NCBI GenBank assembly: GCA_025353305.1
Contig: JANXQX010000092.1
Coordinates: 1-8,710, forward strand
Source of the DNA: Holophagaceae bacterium
GTDB lineage: Bacteria > Acidobacteriota > Holophagae > Holophagales > Holophagaceae
DNA: 8,710 nucleotides
Reading direction: 5' to 3'
The position numbers were made by a program, and so were the translations under genes. The notes under the pieces were generated by a model. That model was given only the letters and a program-made list of their open reading frames with translations. It had not been told where the DNA came from and searched no databases. Shown piece by piece: positions 1 through 6,531 of the stretch. The number at the start of each line of letters is the position of its first letter. The first letter of the stretch is position 1.

Positions 1-209
1 CCCTCACCACCAGCGGCCGTCCCTTCGTCTTCTACATCCCGGTCCCCAGGACCAAGGCCACCGGCCTCCCCGCGCCCAGTTGGGCCAACTGCACGCAACT
101 CTTCACCGTGGACAAGGAAAGGCTGGTGAAACGCCTGGGGAGGGTGGAAAGCAGTGTAATGCAGGAGATCGGCGAGGCGCTGAAGGCGACACTTGATCTG
201 AGACCGTGA
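1..209 (+). CDS. mazF: MazF/PemK-type toxin, C-terminal part (5' end outside window)
   Basis: The reading frame is open from the left edge (first whole codon at base 3) to a TGA at 207-209, giving 68 residues. The stretch PSWANCTQLFTVDKERL, followed by KRLGRVESSVMQEIGEAL, matches the C-terminal half of the MazF/PemK/ChpB fold. In that family a conserved strand (…Q.rtvdk.Rl) is followed by a long helix that ends the protein. Family members are ribosome-independent mRNA endoribonucleases held inactive by a cognate antitoxin encoded just upstream. The N-terminal part and any antitoxin gene lie outside the window, so an intact toxin-antitoxin pair cannot be confirmed. The gene is convergent with the carboxylase gene and their stop codons are 57 bases apart. 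The family call rests only on the C-terminal pattern. Confidence 0.72.
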   Translation, partial: LTTSGRPFVFYIPVPRTKATGLPAPSWANCTQLFTVDKERLVKRLGRVESSVMQEIGEALKATLDLRP

Positions 210-236
210 ATCCGAACGAAGACAGCTTCAGGATTC
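208..236. terminator. Imperfect hairpin between convergent genes, possible weak terminator
   Basis: GAATCC (208-213) pairs with GGATTC (231-236). Inside this, GAAG (218-221) can pair with CTTC (226-229) around a 4-base loop. The hairpin starts at the toxin stop codon and lies in the gap before the carboxylase stop codon. Neither side is followed by a real T-run (only GATTT on the + side), so it is at best a weak or non-canonical terminator. Confidence 0.35.
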
Positions 237-266
237 GATTTCATGGGTGTGGGCCTGTCTGGTTCC

Positions 267-1790
267 TCATACCGGCGTGACGCTGCGCCGTTTTGCGGGC
301 CAGGTCTCGCGGCGGCGGGCGCGGCTCAGGCGCGTGATGAGTTCGTGGCGCAGGTCGGCTGGATCTACGATGGCGTCCACGTGCAGGTTCGCGCCGAGGC
401 GCTTGAGGTCCACGTCTTCGTTGTACTCGTCGCGGAGCGCCTGGATGTAGGCGGCGCGTTCTGCTTCGGGCTTCTCGGCGATCTTGTTGGCGAAGACGGC
501 GTTCACCGCGGCTTCCGCGCCCATGACCGCGATGCTGGCGGTGGGCAGCGCCAGGGTGGCATCGGGGTCAAAGCCGGGCCCGCTCATGGCGTAGAGGCCA
601 GCTCCATAGGCTTTCCGCACCACGACGCAAAAGCGCGGCGTGCTGCACGAGGCCATGGCGGAAATCATCTTGGCGCCGTGGCGGATGATGCCCTGCTTTT
701 CCACGGCGCTGCCGATCATGAAGCCCGGCACATCGCTCAGGAACACCAGTGGAATCCCGAAGGCGTCGCACAGCGTCATGAAGCGGGTGGCCTTGTCGGC
801 GCTGTCCACGAACAGCACCCCGCCCTTGACCCGGGGCTGGTTGGCCACGATGCCGACCGGCTTCCCATCCATGCGCGCGAGGCCGGTGATGATCTCGCCC
901 GCATAGAGTTTCTTGATCTCCAGGAAGGAGCCTTCATCCACCAGGCCCTCGATGAAATCCTTCATCTGGAAGGCTGAGTTGATGTCCTTGGGAACCAGGT
1001 CGTGGAGCGGTTTCGCCTTCGCGGCGACGCCCTTCGATTCATGCGCCGGCAGCGCGTCTTCGCAATGCAGCGGGAAATAGCCGAGGTATGTCTTGCAGAG
1101 TTCGATGGCCTCTGTTTCCGTCTTGCAGAGGAAATCTCCGCAGCCGGAAATGGAGCAGTGCATGCGCGCGCCGCCCAGGTCTTCCAGGCTGATTTTTTCG
1201 CCAATGACCATCTCGGCCATGCGCGGCGAACCCAGGTACATGGAGGCATTCCCTTCGATCATCATCACCACGTCGCAGAAGGCAGGGATGTAGGCTCCAC
1301 CTGCGGCTGAAGGCCCGAAGAGCAGGCACACCTGGGGCACCAGGCCGCTTAGGGCGACTTCCATGTGGAAGATCGTGCCCGCATGGCGGCGGCCCGGAAA
1401 CATGTCCAACTGGTCCGTGATGCGCGCCCCGGCGCTGTCCACCAGGTAGAGCATCGGAATCTTCTGCCGCATCGCCACTTCCTGGATGCGGATGATTTTT
1501 TCAACCGTTCGCGCGCCCCAGCTTCCTGCCTTGATGGTCGAATCGTTGGCCATGAGCGCGACCGGACGGCCGCCCACGGTCGCTGTGCCCGTCACCACGC
1601 CGTCCGCCGGAAGCTCCTTGTGCAGCGCGTTGGCGAACAGGCCATCTTCGACAAACGAGCCTTCATCCACCAGCAAGCGGATCCGCTCCCGCGCGAAAAG
1701 CTTGCCCGCCTCGGCATTCTTCTCATGGGCATTGGCGTGGCCGCCCTTGCGAATGCGCTCGACTTCAAGTTTGAGTTGCTCGGGATTCAT
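267..1790 (-). CDS. Acyl-CoA carboxylase, carboxyltransferase (beta) subunit
   Basis: This is a complete 507-residue protein of the propionyl-/methylmalonyl-/methylcrotonyl-CoA carboxyltransferase family, near the usual 510-530 length. Such subunits move the carboxyl group from carboxybiotin to an acyl-CoA in the cytoplasm. Two crotonase-like halves are visible. The N-terminal half (about 20-260) has DSAGARITDQLDMFPGRR (118-135) and the acyl-CoA/oxyanion glycine motif GPSAAGGAYIPA (159-170). The C-terminal half (about 270-500) has DVPGFMIGSAVEKQGIIRHG (353-372) and RKAYGAGLYAM (392-402). The tail ends in KRRSVTPV, close to the family's usual C-terminus. The ATG at 1790-1788 is supported by GAGG five bases upstream. 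The gene stands alone here: no biotin carboxylase or biotin carrier gene is in the window. The exact acyl-CoA substrate (acetyl, propionyl, methylcrotonyl or other) cannot be fixed from sequence. Confidence 0.93.
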   Translation of the reverse strand: MNPEQLKLEVERIRKGGHANAHEKNAEAGKLFARERIRLLVDEGSFVEDGLFANALHKELPADGVVTGTATVGGRPVALMANDSTIKAGSWGARTVEKIIRIQEVAMRQKIPMLYLVDSAGARITDQLDMFPGRRHAGTIFHMEVALSGLVPQVCLLFGPSAAGGAYIPAFCDVVMMIEGNASMYLGSPRMAEMVIGEKISLEDLGGARMHCSISGCGDFLCKTETEAIELCKTYLGYFPLHCEDALPAHESKGVAAKAKPLHDLVPKDINSAFQMKDFIEGLVDEGSFLEIKKLYAGEIITGLARMDGKPVGIVANQPRVKGGVLFVDSADKATRFMTLCDAFGIPLVFLSDVPGFMIGSAVEKQGIIRHGAKMISAMASCSTPRFCVVVRKAYGAGLYAMSGPGFDPDATLALPTASIAVMGAEAAVNAVFANKIAEKPEAERAAYIQALRDEYNEDVDLKRLGANLHVDAIVDPADLRHELITRLSRARRRETWPAKRRSVTPV

Positions 1791-1795
1791 GGGTG

Positions 1796-1799
1796 CCTC
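1796..1799 (-). promoter_or_regulatory. Ribosome binding site of the carboxylase gene
   Basis: On the minus strand the bases read GAGG, then five bases (CACCC), then ATG. This spacing is good and supports the start at 1790. Confidence 0.6.
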
Positions 1800-1848
1800 A
1801 AGACAGAAGCTCCAGGGTATCGCGACAGCAGGAAATCCCCGGCGCCTG

Positions 1849-1860
1849 CCTGGCGCCAGG
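1849..1860. repeat. Perfect 12-bp palindrome CCTGGCGCCAGG in the divergent promoter region
   Basis: CCTGGCGCCAGG is a perfect palindrome lying 59 bases upstream of the carboxylase start. The half-sites recur close by: GGCGCC at 1841-1846 and GCCAGG at 1871-1876, so CCTGGC (1849-1854) could also pair with the latter across 16 bases. It could be a regulator operator or a small mRNA-leader hairpin. Short GC palindromes also arise by chance in GC-rich DNA, so function is not established. Confidence 0.4.
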
Positions 1861-1898
1861 AAACAAGGGGGCCAGGCTTAAATTCAGGCGGTGGGGTC

Positions 1899-1913
1899 GG
1901 GTAGCCTGTACCC
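1899..1913. repeat. Inverted repeat GGGTA-N5-TACCC just before the short MFS-like ORF
   Basis: GGGTA (1899-1903) and TACCC (1909-1913) form two 5-bp arms around a 5-base spacer (GCCTG), abutting the ATG at 1914. The size and position fit a small dimeric-repressor operator in the region between the divergent carboxylase and transporter genes. The arms are short, so chance is a real alternative. Confidence 0.3.
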
Positions 1914-2018
1914 ATGCCTGAGAGCCGATCTCTGCTTTTTCCGCCAGCTTTCTTGAAGTTCCGCGGTTTCCACTTCTTCATCCGCTTCGCCCTGCGGGCT
2001 CAGGCCGCCCATGCATAA
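1914..2018 (+). pseudogene. 34-codon ORF resembling a decayed MFS N-terminus (or leader ORF)
   Basis: ATG at 1914 to TAA at 2016-2018 encodes 34 residues beginning MPESRSLLFPPAF. Placed without gaps over the N-termini of the next two genes, it matches at 11 of 30 positions with the first transporter and 10 of 30 with the second. At 14 of 30 it matches at least one of them. It begins MPE like the second transporter. Its codons 18-23 (GFHFFI) match codons 18-23 of the first (GFYFFI) at 17 of 18 bases. Similarity stops near codon 26, and the ORF ends 8 bases inside the first transporter gene. The simplest reading is a remnant of a third tandem copy. A translated leader coupled to the transporter start is the alternative, since that start has no clear ribosome binding site. 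This ORF also has no well-spaced Shine-Dalgarno sequence. Confidence 0.4.
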
Positions 2019-2079
2019 GGTCCGTGAAATTTTAAGGTCCCGTTCCTTCCTCATTCTGTGGGGTTTCTACTTCTTCATC
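1965..2079 (+). repeat. 18-bp direct repeat (17/18 identical), copies at 1965-1982 and 2062-2079
   Basis: GGTTTCCACTTCTTCATC (1965-1982) and GGTTTCTACTTCTTCATC (2062-2079) differ at one base and lie 97 bases apart. The second copy encodes the start of the first membrane helix of the transporter at 2011. The first copy lies at the same codon number (18-23) of the short upstream ORF. Confidence 0.7.
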
Positions 2080-3189
2080 TTTGCAGCGGGGTACCAGCTT
2101 TTCCCGGTGCTGCCGCTGCGGTTGCGGGAGATGGGCGCCACGCTGGCGGAGAGCGGGCGGTTCATGGCGGCCTTCACGGTGGGATCGGGGCTGGGCGCGC
2201 TATTCACAGGCCCCCTGGGAGACCGCCTGGGGCAGCGGCGGGTGCTGCGCGTCGCCTCCCTCTTCTGCGCGGCCTGTTTCGGAGCCTATGCGTTGATGCC
2301 TGGGCGATGGGGCTTCTATGCCCTGGCGCCCTTGCACGGCCTGGTCTGGACAGGGCTGCGCACGGCCTCGATGGCGGAGGTGGGCGGGCTGCTGCCCGTT
2401 GATCATCGCGCCGAAGGCCTGTCCCTCTTCGGCCTGGCCAGCCCCGGCGGGGTGGCGGTGGGACCGCTTTTGGGCCTGTGGCTCTTCCCGCACTTGGGCT
2501 TTCACTGGCACATGGCGGTGCTTGGGGTCTCATTTCTTGCTTCCCATGTCCTTGTGGGAAAGTTGCCGAAGGATCCTCCCAAATCTGAACGGCCACCCTT
2601 GAAATTTGGTTTGCCCGAACGCAGTGTCTGGTTGCCCGCCGCCATCCTTTTTTTACTGGCCTTGAGCTACGGGCCCATGCCGCCCTACGCAGCACAGGAG
2701 GCCCTGGCACTGCATCTGGCGTGGCCATCGGCGCTGCTCACCTGTTTCGCGCTGGGCATGGTCGGAATGCGATTCATCCTAGGCCTCCGCGGCCTCGGCG
2801 CCGATCCGATGCGCCTATTGCCAGGCATGATGGCCATGAGCTTCATAGGGAATCTGGTGCTGGCGGCCCTGCCCGGGGGCAGCATCCTCGGCCTGGATCT
2901 GGGACTGGCGCGCCACATGCTGGGAGCCCTGATCTACGGCGGTGGCTACAGCATTGTCCACACGCTGATTTTTTCCGCGGTCATGACCCGCAGCTCCGCG
3001 GCAAGCAGGGGTGCCGCCGTGGGCGCGCTTTACGCAGCCTTCGATGCCGGTGTCGCCGCAGGCAGCCTGGCCATCGGCTGGCTGATGCAGAGCTACTCGT
3101 TCCGGTTCGGCTGGGGGGCGGGGGCGGCCTGTCTGGTGGTGGCCTGGCTGTTGTGCCTGAGGCTGGTTGGGCATGGAAGAACGAGCTGA
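2011..3189 (+). CDS. Major facilitator superfamily transporter (tandem copy 1)
   Basis: This is a 392-residue inner-membrane protein with the length and hydrophobic pattern of a 12-helix MFS transporter. The first helix begins around residue 12 (FLILWGFYFFIFAAG). The MFS motif A, GPLGDRLGQRR (67-77), sits in the loop between helices 2 and 3. A hydrophilic central loop (about 185-205, rich in K, P, E and R) separates the two six-helix halves. FDAGVAAGSLAIGW near 344-357 belongs to a late helix. The frame upstream is closed by a TGA at 1954-1956 with no other start after it, so ATG 2011 is the only possible start. It lacks a convincing ribosome binding site. The next gene is a close paralogue. 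The substrate is unknown; the fold alone does not separate uptake from efflux or sugar from drug or peptide. Confidence 0.9.
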   Translation: MHKVREILRSRSFLILWGFYFFIFAAGYQLFPVLPLRLREMGATLAESGRFMAAFTVGSGLGALFTGPLGDRLGQRRVLRVASLFCAACFGAYALMPGRWGFYALAPLHGLVWTGLRTASMAEVGGLLPVDHRAEGLSLFGLASPGGVAVGPLLGLWLFPHLGFHWHMAVLGVSFLASHVLVGKLPKDPPKSERPPLKFGLPERSVWLPAAILFLLALSYGPMPPYAAQEALALHLAWPSALLTCFALGMVGMRFILGLRGLGADPMRLLPGMMAMSFIGNLVLAALPGGSILGLDLGLARHMLGALIYGGGYSIVHTLIFSAVMTRSSAASRGAAVGALYAAFDAGVAAGSLAIGWLMQSYSFRFGWGAGAACLVVAWLLCLRLVGHGRTS

Positions 3190-3214
3190 GCTCTCGTCGT
3201 GAGATCCTTATCGG

Positions 3215-4396
3215 ATGCCTGAGCCGCGCACCACACTTTGGACCCGCCCCTTTCTCCTCATCTGGTCATGTACTTTCCTGACGTTCTTTGCCGCCTTCCA
3301 GCTATTTCCCACGGCGCCGCTGCGCTTGCTGGAGTTGGGTGCTTCGCGGGCGGAGAGCGGCCTCTTCCTGGCGATCTTCACCGGGGGCTCGTCCCTGGGG
3401 GCGCTGGTGACGGGACAGATGGCTGATCGCATGGGGCATCGGCGGATGCTGGTCGGCACGGCGACGGCCTTCACGGTGATCATGGCGACCTACGCATTCC
3501 TGCCGGTACGCTGGGGCTTCTATGCGCTGGCCCCCTTCCACGGCGCGGTGTGGTCGGGGCTCATCACTTCAACCGTGGCCATGCTGGGGGGCATCCTCCC
3601 GGAAAACGAACGCGCCAGAGGCATGAGCTGGTATGGCCTGGCCAGCCCCCTGGGCGTGGTCTTCGGGCCCTCGGTGGGCGTGGCGCTTTATCAACACGGA
3701 TCCTTCCGCACCATGTGTCTGCTGCTGGGACTTTGCTTCCTTGCGCTTTCCCTGCTGGCGCGATTCCTGCCTGCGGATGCCCATCTGGAAAGCCATCAAA
3801 AGCCCCCCATGCAATGGCCGGACAGGCCCGTGCTGTTGTTGTCCTCGGTGCTCCTGTTCGTGGCCTTCAGCTACGGCGCCCTGACCAGCTACAGCACCCA
3901 GGAAGCCATCTCGCTGGGGTTCAAATGGCCCTCGGCTTTCCTGTCCTGTCTGGCGATGGGGATGGTGTTGATGCGCCTGGTGATGGCCTCGGCGGGCTTC
4001 GGTGAAAGGCCCGTCAGGCTGTTGCCCTGGATGCTGCTGCTGGCCATCGTCGGCATGAGCATCATGGCTTTCGGCGGAGGCTATTGGGAACAGGGCGGCA
4101 GCCACCTGGGCCTGGTCCGCCACGTGGTCGCGGCTCTTTTCTACGGCGCTGGCTATTCCATGGTCTACACGCTGCTCAACACGGAGGTGCTGAGTGTGGT
4201 GTCCCCTGATCGCCGAGGCGCGGCCTTCGGCACCTTCATGTTCGCGTTCGATGCGGGCATCGGCCTGGGCAGCCTGCTGCTGGGATCACTCATCGGCGCC
4301 ACCAGCTTCGCCTGGGGCTGGCGTGCAGGCCTGCTGCTGATGATCTGCGGCCTGCCGCTGACCGTGGGGATCGCGCGGCGCGGGACCCGGAGCTGA
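3215..4396 (+). CDS. Major facilitator superfamily transporter (tandem copy 2)
   Basis: This 393-residue protein is a paralogue of the preceding one. Counting by eye, 77 of the first 150 positions are identical without any gap. Shared blocks include QLFP, RWGFYALAP, GLASP, GAA.G and FDAG. MFS motif A is GQMADRMGHRR (67-77), the hydrophilic central loop lies at about 186-203, and twelve hydrophobic segments are plausible. The start lies 25 bases after the previous stop, so the pair is probably one transcript. GAGA ten bases before the ATG is only a weak ribosome binding site. The second halves differ more, and the central loops differ clearly, so the two may have distinct substrates or work as a pair. 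The substrate cannot be told from sequence. Confidence 0.9.
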   Translation: MPEPRTTLWTRPFLLIWSCTFLTFFAAFQLFPTAPLRLLELGASRAESGLFLAIFTGGSSLGALVTGQMADRMGHRRMLVGTATAFTVIMATYAFLPVRWGFYALAPFHGAVWSGLITSTVAMLGGILPENERARGMSWYGLASPLGVVFGPSVGVALYQHGSFRTMCLLLGLCFLALSLLARFLPADAHLESHQKPPMQWPDRPVLLLSSVLLFVAFSYGALTSYSTQEAISLGFKWPSAFLSCLAMGMVLMRLVMASAGFGERPVRLLPWMLLLAIVGMSIMAFGGGYWEQGGSHLGLVRHVVAALFYGAGYSMVYTLLNTEVLSVVSPDRRGAAFGTFMFAFDAGIGLGSLLLGSLIGATSFAWGWRAGLLLMICGLPLTVGIARRGTRS

Positions 4397-4421
4397 GCCG
4401 TCCAGGGCAAGAGAACTGGTC

Positions 4422-4448
4422 TTGATGGGGCTGTCTGTGCGATATCGT
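4422..4448 (+). promoter_or_regulatory. Possible weak promoter upstream of the S9 peptidase
   Basis: TTGATG (4422-4427) resembles a -35 box (4 of 6 bases), and TATCGT (4443-4448) resembles a -10 box (4 of 6) after a short 15-base spacer. It lies in the 76-bp gap after the second transporter. The match is poor, and read-through from the transporter genes is an equally good explanation. Confidence 0.22.
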
Positions 4449-4462
4449 AGCTCCGACCTCCC

Positions 4463-4466
4463 GGAG
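4463..4466 (+). promoter_or_regulatory. Ribosome binding site choosing the S9 peptidase start
   Basis: GGAG lies six bases before the ATG at 4473. The upstream in-frame TTG (4422) and ATG (4425) have no comparable site and would put charged residues ahead of a good signal peptide. This decides the start at 4473. Confidence 0.75.
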
Positions 4467-4472
4467 AAACCC

Positions 4473-6515
4473 ATGACCTTCACCCGCGCAACCCTGGGTC
4501 TGCTGTTCGCCTTGGCGCCCCTGCTCCAGTCCCAGACTCCCGCCCCAGGTGCGCCATTCATCAAACCATCCCAGGGGCGGCCCTTTGAATTGGCGGACCT
4601 GGGTCGGCTCGTCGGCCTGACTGACCCACAGCTCTCTCCGGATGGACAAGGCGTGGCGATCATCGTGAGCCGCACGAACGAGAAGGACAATCGCCAGGAC
4701 CGCGAACTGGCCTGGGTGGATTCCAGAAACGGAGCCATGCGCACCCTCGTGAAGGGGCGCAAGGGCCTGGCCCATGCGCGCTGGTCGCCAAAAGGAGAAC
4801 GCCTGGCGTTCCTCGCAGAAGTTGAGGGCAAGTCCCAGATCTTCATGCTGCCCATGGTGGGCGGCGAGGCCCAGCAGGCGAGCCATTCCGCCACGGGCGT
4901 GCAGCATTTCAGCTGGAGCCCTGATGGAACGCGCATCGCTTATGGCGCCGAGGATGAAGCCCCGAAGGTTCCCGATGCCCAGAAAGGCGAGGACGGGTTC
5001 GAAGTCGGCAACGACGATCTCTTCACCGGCGAAGCCGCGCGCCCGGTACACATCTGGGTGATGAATGCCGATGGCGGCGAGGCCAAGCGCCTCACCCAGG
5101 GGACCTGGACGCTACCCGTCAGCCTGCCGCCCAGCCCCCCGGCATCGCCCCTGTCCTGGTCGCCGGATGGCAAGCGCATCGCCTTCGCTCGCCAGGAAAC
5201 TCCCCACACCGGCGATCAGGACCAGGCTTCGGTGCAGGTGCTGGACATCGCCAGCGGCGCTGTCCGCCCGCTCACGGGCCAGAAGATGTTCGAAGGCTTT
5301 CCCAGTTTCTCGCCGGATGGACGGCTCATCTCCTACTGGTGGACGCGCCAGGGCGATCCGTTGGCCATCAACGAAATCCACGTGGCCGACAGCAGCGGCG
5401 GGCCCGGCCGCAATATTACCGAAGCCCTGGACCGTTGCCTCTACCGGAGCATCTGGATGCCGGGAGGAAACAGCGTGCTCGTGGGCGGCAATGATGGCAC
5501 CCGCGTGAAGCTCTGGCTGCAACCACTCCAGGGCCCGGCCAAACCGCTGGACCTCGGTGAAGTCAGCCCGAGCTGGTTCTTCTGGATCGATGTGAGCGTG
5601 GCCCCCACTGGGGCCATCGCCTTCACGGGCCGCACCGCCTCGCACGGCGCGGAACTCTACGTGATGGATTCAGCCGAGGCCAGGCCCCGCCGCCTCACCA
5701 ACCTCAACGGATTCCTGGATGACTTGAAACTCGGGAAGGTGGAACGCGTGACCTGGAAGGGGCCTGGCGGATGGGCCGAGGACGGCGTGCTGACCTATCC
5801 TGCAGGTGCGGTTCCCGGCAAGAAACTGCCCCTGGCCCTGGTCATCCACGGCGGCCCCAACGCGGCCTCTTCAGAGACTTTCAACCACCTCAACCAACTG
5901 CTCGCGGCCAAGGGATTCCTGGTGTTCAACCCCAACTACCGTGGCAGCGACAACCTGGGCAACGCCTACTTCCGTGCCATCGCCATGGATTGGGGCGAAG
6001 GCCCTGGCCAGGACGTCATGGCGGGCATCGAGTCCATCAAGGCCAGGGGACTGGTGGATCCGGACCGCATGGTGGTGAGCGGCTGGTCCTACGGAGGCTA
6101 CATGACCAGCTGGCTGCTGGGCCGCTATCCCGAGGTCTGGAAGGCGGGCATGGCCGGTGCGGCCGTCACGGATTTCGTGGACGAGTACGCCTACTCCGAT
6201 GGCAACCAGACGTGGAAGTATGGAATGCTCGGCGCCCTGCCCTTCGATGGAGGCAAGGGCCAGGCGGCCTACCTGGCCCAGTCGCCGATCTCGCTGGTCC
6301 ACAGGATCCAGGCGCCCACGCTCATTCTCACCATGAACCAGGATGCGAGAGTGCCACCCACCCAGAGCTACAAGCTCTACCGCGCGCTGAAGGACCGCGG
6401 CGTCTCCGTGAAATTTTTCGCCTGGCCCCAGGCGGGGCATGGCGCCGGCACCCCCGCCCGGCAAAGGCAGGTCACCCGCATGTGGGTGGACTGGCTCGCC
6501 GAGCACGTGCGTTGA
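4473..6515 (+). CDS. Secreted prolyl-oligopeptidase-family (S9) serine peptidase
   Basis: From ATG 4473 the protein has 680 residues. It starts with a Sec-type signal peptide: MTFTR, a hydrophobic core at about 6-18, and likely cleavage in the LQSQT region. It should therefore act in the periplasm or outside the cell. Residues about 45-420 form a beta-propeller with repeated (W/F/L)SPDG-type motifs (LSPDG 54-58, WSPKG 104, WSPDG 148, 229, FSPDG 279). This propeller limits access to short peptides in the family. The C-terminal alpha/beta-hydrolase domain (about 440-680) has HGGP (459-462), NYRGS (488-492) and the nucleophile elbow GWSYGG with Ser539. Asp624 (NQDARVP) and His656 (AGHG) complete the triad. 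The pattern fits the dipeptidyl-/acylaminoacyl-peptidase branch, which removes N-terminal units from peptides. It follows two transporters on the same strand, so a role in peptide use is possible but only inferred. It is convergent with the cyclase gene, with 16 bases between the stop codons and no clear terminator. Confidence 0.93.
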   Translation: MTFTRATLGLLFALAPLLQSQTPAPGAPFIKPSQGRPFELADLGRLVGLTDPQLSPDGQGVAIIVSRTNEKDNRQDRELAWVDSRNGAMRTLVKGRKGLAHARWSPKGERLAFLAEVEGKSQIFMLPMVGGEAQQASHSATGVQHFSWSPDGTRIAYGAEDEAPKVPDAQKGEDGFEVGNDDLFTGEAARPVHIWVMNADGGEAKRLTQGTWTLPVSLPPSPPASPLSWSPDGKRIAFARQETPHTGDQDQASVQVLDIASGAVRPLTGQKMFEGFPSFSPDGRLISYWWTRQGDPLAINEIHVADSSGGPGRNITEALDRCLYRSIWMPGGNSVLVGGNDGTRVKLWLQPLQGPAKPLDLGEVSPSWFFWIDVSVAPTGAIAFTGRTASHGAELYVMDSAEARPRRLTNLNGFLDDLKLGKVERVTWKGPGGWAEDGVLTYPAGAVPGKKLPLALVIHGGPNAASSETFNHLNQLLAAKGFLVFNPNYRGSDNLGNAYFRAIAMDWGEGPGQDVMAGIESIKARGLVDPDRMVVSGWSYGGYMTSWLLGRYPEVWKAGMAGAAVTDFVDEYAYSDGNQTWKYGMLGALPFDGGKGQAAYLAQSPISLVHRIQAPTLILTMNQDARVPPTQSYKLYRALKDRGVSVKFFAWPQAGHGAGTPARQRQVTRMWVDWLAEHVR

Positions 6516-6531
6516 GCGAGTAACGCCGAAC

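Noticed and set aside
243..977. 244-codon plus-strand ORF opposite the carboxylase
   Set aside because: It is antisense to a well-recognised gene and its product has no family features. Long antisense frames are expected from GC-rich third codon positions.
1787..1981. 64-codon minus-strand ORF whose TGA overlaps the carboxylase ATG (ATGA), as in coupled operons
   Set aside because: Its residues look like translated intergenic DNA (proline- and arginine-rich, no recognisable pattern), and it covers the palindromes and the MFS-like echo. The ATGA overlap alone is weak evidence. It would be worth reviving only if conserved in relatives.
4451..4466. CTCC…GGAG hairpin that could hide the peptidase ribosome binding site
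   Set aside because: There are only four base pairs with an 8-base loop, too weak to propose regulation.
4422..4472. Extended start of the S9 peptidase at TTG 4422 or ATG 4425
   Set aside because: It would add up to 17 charged residues before a clean signal peptide and has no ribosome binding site, unlike ATG 4473 with GGAG six bases upstream.
6494..6520. Inverted repeats around the end of the S9 gene (GCTCGCCGAGC; CTCGC…GCGAG) as a terminator for the convergent pair
   Set aside because: The arms are five bases, partly inside coding sequence, and no T-run follows on either strand.
5771..6523. 250-codon plus-strand ORF overlapping the peptidase hydrolase domain in another frame
   Set aside because: The overlapping frame carries the complete catalytic triad and conserved motifs. 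The alternative is glycine/arginine-rich and has none.
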